Positions 1 through 5,276 of a DNA stretch of 7,241 nucleotides are shown here, in pieces. Source of the stretch: Bacteroidota bacterium (GTDB lineage: Bacteria; Bacteroidota; Bacteroidia; Bacteroidales; Tannerellaceae); the NCBI GenBank assembly GCA_023429375.1, contig JAEYVY010000012.1, positions 1 to 7,241 on the forward strand. Reading direction: 5' to 3'. The notes under the pieces are model-generated. The model was not told the DNA's origin. It saw only the letters and a program-made list of their open reading frames with translations, and searched no databases. Within the stretch, counting starts at the first letter, position 1. Each line of letters starts with the position of its first letter. The translations under genes and the position numbers were made by a program.

Positions 1-44
1 TTAAAGAAACTGAAAAAATGTTAGCAAGAGAGGCTAGCTTATAA
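1..44 (+). CDS. istB: 3' tail of a probable istB transposition helper ATPase (partial)
   Basis: From base 3 the frame reads KETEKMLAREASL and stops at TAA 42-44, 82 bp before the element's outer end. The mirror copy supplies one extra residue upstream (V). IstB proteins commonly finish with a short basic/acidic tail after an SYRLK-like segment, and istB is the last gene before the right end of IS21 elements, so both position and composition fit. Only 13 codons are visible, with none of the AAA+ motifs, so the identification is tentative. Another transposase gene ending here is possible. Confidence 0.45.
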   Translation, partial: KETEKMLAREASL

Positions 45-57
45 TCATTTTGCGTTC

Positions 58-89
58 TTTGAAAATCACTCTAAAGTGGTATACTTTTC
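58..89 (+). promoter_or_regulatory. Possible outward-facing promoter in the IS end
   Basis: TTTG at 58-61, a 20-bp spacer, and TACTTTTC at 82-89 come close to the Bacteroides consensus TTTG-N19-21-TAnnTTTG; the last base is C instead of G. It points out of the element towards the araC-like gene. The mirror copy (7183-7152, minus strand) points into the truncated mobC. The -7 box overlaps a sub-terminal repeat, so the match could be chance. Confidence 0.35.
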
Positions 90-113
90 AAGTCCATTCC
101 GGTATACTTTTCA
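78..113 (+). repeat. Tandem 13-bp sub-terminal repeats in the IS end
   Basis: GGTATACTTTTCA occurs at 78-90 and 101-113, a 23-bp period, and in mirror image at 7128-7140 and 7151-7163. Each copy contains the palindrome GTATAC. The arrangement resembles the multiple transposase-binding sites at IS21-family ends. That role is inferred from family knowledge. Confidence 0.7.
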
Positions 114-136
114 TTTATTATATACAATGACGACAT

Positions 137-161
137 GGATAGTTTGAAATTCTTATCTTTG
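137..161 (+). promoter_or_regulatory. araC-gene promoter with an embedded regulator half-site
   Basis: A TATCTTTG box at 154-161 matches the Bacteroides -7 consensus TAnnTTTG. A clear TTTG is missing about 20 bp upstream, where the sequence is TGACGAC, close to the IS junction at 126. Just upstream of the -7 box, 137-155 matches 1028-1046 of the operon operator at 15 of 19 positions (core ATAGTTTGAA versus ATGGTTTGAA). That suggests the regulator binds its own promoter. The start codon at 166 lies only 5 bp beyond the box, so the transcript may be leaderless. Confidence 0.5.
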
Positions 162-165
162 CAAA

Positions 166-1038
166 ATGAAAACAGAACGAACCCTATCGCAGTTCAACAA
201 TGAACTTAAACTAAAAGGCTTCAAAGCATTTCAAATCGACGATGACTGTAATGAAACGCGTACCTACAGTCGCAAAGATTTCTATAAGATTTGCCTTACT
301 ACCGGCAAAAGTATAATCAACTATGCTAATAGAAGTTTTGAGCAGGAAGGAACAATTCTGTTTTTCGGCAACCCGCATATTCCTTATTCATGGGAAACCA
401 TATCCACTACTTACAAGGGTTATACCTGTCTTTTCTCGGAAGAATTTCTAATGCAATCTGATCGTTCGGAGAGCCTGCTTCAATCTCCGTTTTTTAAGAT
501 TGACGGAACGCCTGTTTTGGAAATATCGGAGGAACAAAGACTGTTTCTAAACTCTCTTTTCAAAAAAATGATTGAAGAGCAGGAGAATGACTATACTTTT
601 AAGGATGAACTTATCCGCAACTATATCAGCCTGATTATTCATGAAGCACTGAAACTGCAACCCTCGGAGCATTACCATCAAGCTAAAAAAGCAACCGCCC
701 GAATTACCTCTGTATTCCTCGAATTGCTGGAAAGACAATTTCCGATTGAAACATTCGACAGTCCATTGCAGCTGAGAACAGCTCTGGATTATGCAAGCTA
801 CCTGAATGTTCACACCAACTACCTAAACCGTGCGGTGAAAGAAGTTACAGGCAGGTCGACCACAGCACATATTACCGAACGGATTATCGCAGAAGCAAAA
901 GCTTTGTTGCAACATACAGACTGGAATATCTCGGAAATAGCTTATGCTCTCGGTTTTGAATATCCGACCTACTTCAACAACTTCTTCAAAAAGCAAACAG
1001 GTACAAACCCGAAGTCACTCCGAGAATCAATGGTTTGA
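166..1038 (+). CDS. AraC-family transcriptional regulator
   Basis: A 290-residue regulator of usual AraC-family length. Residues about 20-160 form an N-terminal cupin-like sensing region; residues about 195-287 form the DNA-binding domain with two helix-turn-helix units. The first is near 206-226 (ALDYASYLNVHTNYLNRAVK) and the second near 251-275, followed by the signature GFEYPTYFNNFFKKQTGTNP. It is cytoplasmic. ATG at 166 is the only sensible start, since TGA at 145-147 closes the frame upstream and the next in-frame ATG is near residue 96. It is co-directional with the six-gene operon 79 bp downstream, and its stop codon lies inside the first half of that operon's tandem operator. It is very probably the local activator. 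The effector is unknown; related cupin-AraC proteins often sense small electrophiles or sugars, but the sequence does not decide this. Confidence 0.95.
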   Translation: MKTERTLSQFNNELKLKGFKAFQIDDDCNETRTYSRKDFYKICLTTGKSIINYANRSFEQEGTILFFGNPHIPYSWETISTTYKGYTCLFSEEFLMQSDRSESLLQSPFFKIDGTPVLEISEEQRLFLNSLFKKMIEEQENDYTFKDELIRNYISLIIHEALKLQPSEHYHQAKKATARITSVFLELLERQFPIETFDSPLQLRTALDYASYLNVHTNYLNRAVKEVTGRSTTAHITERIIAEAKALLQHTDWNISEIAYALGFEYPTYFNNFFKKQTGTNPKSLRESMV

Positions 1039-1061
1039 ATTTCTTAATCAATGGTTTGAAT
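1025..1061 (+). promoter_or_regulatory. Tandem operator half-sites for the AraC-family regulator
   Basis: The 16-bp sequence AATCAATGGTTTGAAT occurs twice in direct orientation, at 1025-1040 and 1046-1061. The period is exactly 21 bp, two turns of the helix. Direct half-sites spaced 21 bp apart are the classic layout for dimeric AraC-type activators, as in araI1/araI2. The second copy ends 29 bp before the -7 box, roughly -41 from the expected transcript start, the usual place for class II-like activation. The first copy overlaps the regulator's TGA stop (1036-1038). Binding by this regulator is inferred. Confidence 0.75.
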
Positions 1062-1065
1062 ATCG

Positions 1066-1098
1066 TTAACAGAGAAACCTGATTGGTCTCTATCTTTG
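1066..1098 (+). promoter_or_regulatory. Promoter of the six-gene operon
   Basis: TATCTTTG at 1091-1098 is a full match to the Bacteroides -7 consensus TAnnTTTG. The -33 position, about 20 bp upstream, reads TTAAC (1066-1070) and not TTTG, so the promoter appears to lack a good -33 element. That fits activator dependence. The transcript would begin near 1102-1105 and carry a short leader of about 15 nt before the ATG at 1118. Confidence 0.65.
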
Positions 1099-1117
1099 CA
1101 TCAAAATGATGTAAGAT

Positions 1118-1690
1118 ATGAATCTATTGGATATTTTCAAACGTTTACGAAACGGGGAAACTATTCCCTCTAATGACCCTCAGGGATATAGAATGCGGGA
1201 GGCTTCATACAACACAAAAGCACTGTTGGTAAAAATGAATAACTCTGCCGACCCCGCAGAAATAAGGAGCTTGCTTGGTCAGATAACTGATAGTGTTATC
1301 CACGAGAGCGTAGCGGTATTTACTCCCTTGTATATCAATTACGGAAAGCACATCAAAATTGGTAAAAACGTATTTATCAATTTCAACTGTACTTTTCTGG
1401 ATTTAGGTGGTATCACCATTGATGATGATGTGTTGATAGCTCCCAATGTCAGTCTATTATCCGAAGGGCATCCCATCTCGCCCGAGAACAGACATTCACT
1501 TATCCCCAAACACATTCATATCAAAAGGAACGCTTGGATTGGTGCGGGAGCAACTATCCTACAAGGGGTAACAATTGGAGAAAATGCGGTTGTCGCCGCA
1601 GGAGCAGTCGTATCGAAAGATGTTCCCGACAATACCATCGTCGGCGGTATTCCTGCAAAAGTCATTAACAACAACCTGATAATTGAATAG
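1118..1690 (+). CDS. Hexapeptide-repeat (LbetaH) sugar O-acetyltransferase
   Basis: A 190-residue acetyltransferase of the LacA/Maa/NodL type, expected to move acetyl from acetyl-CoA to a sugar or other small hydroxyl compound in the cytosol. Residues about 1-60 are the N-terminal helical segment. From about 75 to 180 the left-handed beta-helix repeats are clear (IKIGKNVFI, ITIDDDVLIAPNVSL, AWIGAGATILQGVTIGENAVVAAGAVV) and end in the standard VPDNTIVGGIPAKVI cap. His118 in SEGHPI is the family's catalytic histidine. It is the first gene of the operon, 2 bp ahead of the next, and lies directly behind the predicted activator-dependent promoter. The real substrate is unknown; a drug-directed acetyltransferase of the Xat type is less likely because of the LacA-like N-terminus and length. 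Confidence 0.9.
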   Translation: MNLLDIFKRLRNGETIPSNDPQGYRMREASYNTKALLVKMNNSADPAEIRSLLGQITDSVIHESVAVFTPLYINYGKHIKIGKNVFINFNCTFLDLGGITIDDDVLIAPNVSLLSEGHPISPENRHSLIPKHIHIKRNAWIGAGATILQGVTIGENAVVAAGAVVSKDVPDNTIVGGIPAKVINNNLIIE

Positions 1691-1692
1691 AT

Positions 1693-2187
1693 ATGAGAAA
1701 GATTTTAATAATAATGTTCTCTTTTATGATGATAACAGGTCTTTCAGCCTGTGATACCGATGATGCTAATAACCCGGAAGTACCACAACAGCCAGAGAAT
1801 CCCGGAGACGATAATGAAGAGAATGATTCAGAAGAAAGTATGAAATTGAAACTCACAATAGGGTCATCAGCATTTACAGCGACCCTTCAGGATAATGCGA
1901 CAACAACGGCGTTCAAGAAACTGCTGCCGATGACAGTCACTATGTCTGAATTGAACAATAATGAAAAATATTACAACCTGTCAAACGGTTTACCGACCAA
2001 CCCAACCAATCCGGGAACTATACAAAACGGAGATTTAATGTTGTATGGTTCACAAACATTCGTATTATTCTACAAAAGTTTCGCCACATCATACAGCTAT
2101 ACCCGGTTAGGAAAAGTAAATGACACGACAGGATTAGCATCTGCTTTAGGCTCCGGGAGTGTAACCGTTACTTTTGAAGTTGAATAA
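1693..2187 (+). CDS. Lipoprotein with a cyclophilin-like fold domain
   Basis: A 164-residue lipoprotein. The signal peptide ends in the lipobox LSAC, with Cys20 as the lipidated residue. Residues 21-50 form a strongly acidic, proline-rich tether (12 Asp/Glu in 29 positions, no Lys or Arg) starting DTDD. Acidic residues straight after the cysteine resemble the Bacteroidetes lipoprotein export signal, so surface display is plausible. Residues about 51-164 match the pattern of the small cyclophilin-like beta domain (Cyclophil_like2 type): KLTIGSSAFTATLQDN at the start, then TAFKKLLPMTVTM, a GDLMLYGSQTFVLFYKSF strand pair, YTRLGKV, and a final VTVTFEVE strand. The biochemical role of this domain family is not settled. 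It sits 2 bp after the acetyltransferase gene and 21 bp before the flavoprotein gene. Confidence 0.87.
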   Translation: MRKILIIMFSFMMITGLSACDTDDANNPEVPQQPENPGDDNEENDSEESMKLKLTIGSSAFTATLQDNATTTAFKKLLPMTVTMSELNNNEKYYNLSNGLPTNPTNPGTIQNGDLMLYGSQTFVLFYKSFATSYSYTRLGKVNDTTGLASALGSGSVTVTFEVE

Positions 2188-2208
2188 CAATCTAAAAAAA
2201 CAATTTAT

Positions 2209-2748
2209 ATGAGCAAAAGAATTTTGATTTTATCCGCATCGCCACGACGTAATGGAAATTCGGATATTCTATGCGACCAATTTGCTTTGGGTGCAAATGA
2301 GGCTGGACATAATGTAGAAAAAGTATTTCTAAGGGATAAGCATATCAAGTATTGCTCCGCCTGCTATACTTGTGAAAAGACAAACGGTGTATGTGCCTAC
2401 AAAGATGATATGCCCGAACTTCTGCAAAAAATGATTGATGCAGATGTACTGGTATTATCCACTCCGGTCTATTTCTATTGTATGAATGCACAGTTGAAAA
2501 CAGTAATTGATCGTACAGTAGCCCGTTACACGGAAATAAAAGACAAAGATGCCTATCTGATAGCAACAGCAGGCGAAGCTGGAATGCAAGCTATGGAAGG
2601 GACAATCGCTTCTTTCCGGGGCTTTCTTGACTGTCTTGAAAATGTACAGGAAGCAGGATTGATTTTGGGTCAGGGAGTACATATCCTTGGAGAAGTAAAA
2701 AATAACCCGGCAATGCAGGAAGCCTACGAAGCCGGTCTTAAAGTATAA
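2209..2748 (+). CDS. Iron-sulfur flavoprotein (Isf-like NADPH-dependent FMN reductase family)
   Basis: A 179-residue flavodoxin-fold protein expected in the cytosol, since it has no signal peptide. Residues 9-19 (SASPRRNGNSD) form the FMN phosphate loop of the NADPH-dependent FMN reductase family. Residues 84-101 (STPVYFYCMNAQLKTVID) supply the second flavin loop. Between them is a compact cysteine motif, C49-x2-C52-x2-C55-x6-C62, matching the cluster-binding pattern of methanogen and anaerobe Isf proteins, so a [4Fe-4S] cluster beside FMN is likely. Isf proteins shuttle electrons and reduce O2, H2O2 or quinones. It is the third gene of the operon and one of two flavodoxin-fold proteins in it, the other being exported. 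The exact electron donor and acceptor are unknown. Confidence 0.9.
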   Translation: MSKRILILSASPRRNGNSDILCDQFALGANEAGHNVEKVFLRDKHIKYCSACYTCEKTNGVCAYKDDMPELLQKMIDADVLVLSTPVYFYCMNAQLKTVIDRTVARYTEIKDKDAYLIATAGEAGMQAMEGTIASFRGFLDCLENVQEAGLILGQGVHILGEVKNNPAMQEAYEAGLKV

Positions 2749-2766
2749 ACAAATAAAATACAGCAG

Positions 2767-3834
2767 ATGAAGAAAATAGCAATAATAGCTTTGCTTGTGA
2801 GCGGAATGCTCACGTCATGCGTAAACAATAAGACGACCGATAACAGTCAAACAAATGATAAAAGTATGGAACAGTTAGAACTAACAACAGAATGGGATAA
2901 AGTATTTTCCCAAAGCGATAAAGTCAATCACAGTAAGGTAACCTTCCGAAACCGTTACGGTATTACGCTTGCTGCCGATATGTATGTGCCTAAAAATGCC
3001 AATGGTAAGTTGGCAGCTATCGCTGTAAGCGGTCCGTTTGGCGCAGTGAAAGAGCAGTCATCGGGACTCTATGCGCAAATAATGGCGGAACGTGGTTTTT
3101 TAACTATCGCTTTCGACCCGTCATATACAGGAGAAAGCGGAGGTGAACCTCGCTATGTGGCTTCACCCGATATTAATACGGAAGATTTCAGCGCAGCGGT
3201 GGATTTCCTTACCACATTGGATAATGTAGATACCGAACGTATCGGAATTGTCGGAGTTTGTGGTTGGGGTGGACTGGCTATCAACGCCGCAGCTATGGAT
3301 ACTCGTATAAAAGCTACTGTGGCTTCTACTATGTACAATATGAGTCGCGTAAATGCTAACGGTTACAACGATTCGATGGACGAGGAAGCTCGTTATGCAC
3401 TTCGCGAACAACTCAACGCCCAGCGTACAGTCGATGCAAAGAATGGCACCTACGCTACGGCTGGTGGTGTAATTGACCCTCTACCAGAAGATGCACTGCA
3501 ATTTGTGAAAGACTATTTCGGTTACTATAAAACAGATCGTGGTTATCACAAGCGTTCTCTTAACTCGAACAATGGTTGGAATGTAACGTCTTCCCTCTCT
3601 TTCATCAATATGCCGCAGCTATCCTACGCCGGAGAGATTCGTAATGCTGTATTGATTATACATGGCGAGAAAGCCCACTCCCGCTATTTTGGAGAGGATG
3701 CTTTCAAGAAGTTAAAAGGCGACAATAAGGAGTTAATGATAATCCCCGGTGCTAGTCATGTGGATTTGTACGACCGCACTGACATTATACCGTTTGATAA
3801 GTTGGAGGCTTTCTTTAAAGAGTATTTGAAATGA
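2767..3834 (+). CDS. Alpha/beta-hydrolase lipoprotein (YcjY / dienelactone-hydrolase-like)
   Basis: A 355-residue lipoprotein: the signal peptide ends in LTSC with Cys18 lipidated. No acidic run follows, so it may face the periplasm. The hydrolase domain spans about 55-353. FDPSYTGESGGEPR (116-129) is a conserved strand-loop. The nucleophile elbow reads GVCGWGG at 163-169, putting Cys165 where serine hydrolases have Ser, as in dienelactone hydrolases. His331 in GASHVDLYD is the likely catalytic histidine; Glu301 in HGEKAHS is near the acid position, but that residue is less certain. It should cleave an ester, lactone or thioester. It overlaps the next gene by 4 bp (ATGA), indicating translational coupling with the CMD/cupin protein. 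The substrate is unknown. Confidence 0.93.
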   Translation: MKKIAIIALLVSGMLTSCVNNKTTDNSQTNDKSMEQLELTTEWDKVFSQSDKVNHSKVTFRNRYGITLAADMYVPKNANGKLAAIAVSGPFGAVKEQSSGLYAQIMAERGFLTIAFDPSYTGESGGEPRYVASPDINTEDFSAAVDFLTTLDNVDTERIGIVGVCGWGGLAINAAAMDTRIKATVASTMYNMSRVNANGYNDSMDEEARYALREQLNAQRTVDAKNGTYATAGGVIDPLPEDALQFVKDYFGYYKTDRGYHKRSLNSNNGWNVTSSLSFINMPQLSYAGEIRNAVLIIHGEKAHSRYFGEDAFKKLKGDNKELMIIPGASHVDLYDRTDIIPFDKLEAFFKEYLK

Positions 3835-4658
3835 AATATCTATTTTATACATTACTAATCGTAACTTTTTCTACAACAACGATTATGGCACAGACTAAAG
3901 TAAAACAAACAGCAGGGAGAGAGCAGTTGGGTGATTTTGCACCCAAGTTTGCGGAGTTGAACGATGATGTTCTTTTCGGCGAAGTATGGAGCCGTACAGA
4001 TAAGCTCGGTTTACGTGACCGAAGTATGATTACGGTAACTGCCCTTGTCAGCATGGGCATTACCGACTCCTCTTTGAAATATCACCTCCAGTCGGCTAAG
4101 AACAATGGAATTACACGCACGGAAATTGCCGAAATACTGACCCACATAGGCTTTTACGCCGGATGGCCGAAAGCGTGGGCGGCATTCCGTTTGGCAAAGG
4201 AAGTCTGGACAGAGAACACAGATGCTGCCGACGCAAAAGCCGCATTTGAGCAGGAGATGTTGTTCCCTATCGGTAATCCTAACGATGCCTTTGCGCAGTA
4301 CTTCACCGGGCAAAGCTATCTTGCTCCGTTATCCCAAGAGCAGGTAGGTATTTATAATGTAACTTTTGAACCCCGCTGCCGCAACAACTGGCACATACAC
4401 CATGCAGCCAAAGGCGGAGGGCAGATTCTGGTCTGCATAGCCGGAGAAGGCTGGTATCAGCAATGGGGCGAACCCGCACAACAGCTCAAACCCGGCGATG
4501 TGATCAATATACCTCAGGGCGTAAAGCATTGGCATGGCGCCACAGCCGAAAATTGGTTTGCACATCTTGCAATCGAAGTGCCGGGCGAGAATGGCAGTAA
4601 CGAATGGTTGGAAGCTGTGAGTGATGAAGAATATGATAAATTAACAAGAGCTGAATAA
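3831..4658 (+). CDS. Exported carboxymuconolactone decarboxylase/cupin two-domain protein
   Basis: A 275-residue protein with a Sec signal peptide of about 20 residues ending IMAQ, so it acts beyond the inner membrane. Residues about 35-130 are a carboxymuconolactone decarboxylase (CMD) domain (RDRSMITVTALVSMG, KYHLQSAKNNGITRTEIAEI, GFYAGWPKAWAA). It lacks the CxxC of AhpD peroxidase partners, so AhpD-type thiol chemistry is not expected. Residues about 165-255 are a cupin: NWHIHHAAKGGGQ gives His188, His190 and Gln198 at the metal-ligand positions (Gln where the consensus has Glu), and IPQGVKHWHG gives His233. A metal-dependent small-molecule activity is likely. It overlaps the hydrolase gene by 4 bp and lies 1 bp before the flavodoxin gene. 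The CMD plus hydrolase pairing recalls aromatic-lactone chemistry, but no pathway is proven. Confidence 0.93.
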   Translation: MKYLFYTLLIVTFSTTTIMAQTKVKQTAGREQLGDFAPKFAELNDDVLFGEVWSRTDKLGLRDRSMITVTALVSMGITDSSLKYHLQSAKNNGITRTEIAEILTHIGFYAGWPKAWAAFRLAKEVWTENTDAADAKAAFEQEMLFPIGNPNDAFAQYFTGQSYLAPLSQEQVGIYNVTFEPRCRNNWHIHHAAKGGGQILVCIAGEGWYQQWGEPAQQLKPGDVINIPQGVKHWHGATAENWFAHLAIEVPGENGSNEWLEAVSDEEYDKLTRAE

Positions 4659-4659
4659 T

Positions 4660-5199
4660 ATGAAACATCTGATTTTAATCATTATGAGTGTGTTATCTAC
4701 AACATTGACATACGCCCAAGAGAAGAAAGTAATGGTAGCTTACTTTTCATGTACGGGCAATACCGAAACTGTGGCTAAAGCCATTGCTCAGACTACGGAT
4801 GCTACCTTATACCGTATCCAACCTCAAACAGCTTATTCATCCGCTGACCTTGACTGGCGAGATAAAGAGAGTCGCAGCAGTAAAGAGATGGGTGACGCCG
4901 CTTCACGTCCCGCATTGGCAAACCAAAACGCTCAAGCAGAGACTTATGATGTAATATTCCTTGGCTATCCGATATGGTGGAACTTGTGTCCACGTATTAT
5001 CAATACGTTCATAGAAAGCTACAAGCTGGATGGAAAGACTGTAATACCGTTTGCTACGTCTGGCAGTAGTTCCATACTAAACAGCGTAAAAGAACTGAAA
5101 GCGCAATATGGCAAAATCAACTGGCATACAGGGAAACTGTTTAACGATGGTACCTCCGATGTTAAAAAGTGGGCTGAAGAGATAATCGCAGCTCAATAA
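4660..5199 (+). CDS. Exported flavodoxin
   Basis: A 179-residue long-chain-type flavodoxin (Flavodoxin_4-like). Residues 1-19 form a Sec signal peptide (hydrophobic ILIIMSVLSTTL, probable cleavage after TYA) with no twin arginine. The fold begins at VMVAYFSCTGNTETVA (24-39), whose S30-T36 loop binds FMN phosphate. GYPIWWNLCPR (102-112) and FATSGSS (131-137) are the two isoalloxazine loops. Flavodoxins are normally cytosolic, so export is unusual: Sec delivers unfolded chains, and FMN would have to be acquired outside the cytosol. It is the last gene of the operon, 1 bp behind the CMD/cupin gene, and ends 16 bp before a strong terminator. It is a likely electron carrier for the exported enzymes; this partnership is inferred. 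Confidence 0.93.
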   Translation: MKHLILIIMSVLSTTLTYAQEKKVMVAYFSCTGNTETVAKAIAQTTDATLYRIQPQTAYSSADLDWRDKESRSSKEMGDAASRPALANQNAQAETYDVIFLGYPIWWNLCPRIINTFIESYKLDGKTVIPFATSGSSSILNSVKELKAQYGKINWHTGKLFNDGTSDVKKWAEEIIAAQ

Positions 5200-5215
5200 T
5201 AACTGTTTTATAAAT

Positions 5216-5258
5216 AAAATCTTGCAACTCCATATTCTTTGTTGGATTGCAAGATTTT
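5216..5258. terminator. Bidirectional Rho-independent terminator between convergent units
   Basis: AAAATCTTGCAA (5216-5227) pairs perfectly with TTGCAAGATTTT (5247-5258). After one bulged C (5228), TCCA (5229-5232) pairs with TGGA (5243-5246), leaving a 10-nt loop. On the plus strand the hairpin ends in a T run (5255-5259) after the flavodoxin gene. On the minus strand it is followed by ATTTTATTTAT after mobC. It should stop both convergent transcripts. Confidence 0.88.
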
Positions 5259-5276
5259 TGACACAGCAACATTATG

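Larger units (their letters stand above)
1..126 (+). mobile_element. Right end of an insertion sequence, probably IS21 family (copy 1)
   Basis: This stretch is repeated perfectly, inverted, at 7115-7240. The shared sequence stops sharply at 126/127, where one copy meets the araC upstream region and the other meets mobC, so base 126 is the element's outer end. Read inward, the end starts TGTATATAATAAATG. It carries two copies of a 13-bp sub-repeat, GGTATACTTTTCA (78-90 and 101-113), 23 bp apart. A TG/CA terminus and multiple sub-terminal repeats, thought to bind transposase, are typical of IS21-family ends. The coding tail at 3-44 also fits an IstB C-terminus. The element body lies outside the window, so the family call is an inference. 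Confidence 0.65.

Noticed and set aside
18..44. Small open frame starting at the ATG at 18-20 in the IS end
   Set aside because: It is just the last eight codons of the istB-like tail, whose frame is open further upstream.
951..966. GGTTTTGAATAT inside the araC-like gene as another operator half-site
   Set aside because: It differs in the core spacing (GGTTTTGAA versus GGTTTGAA) and encodes the conserved GFEYP segment of the helix-turn-helix, so the resemblance is probably coding constraint.
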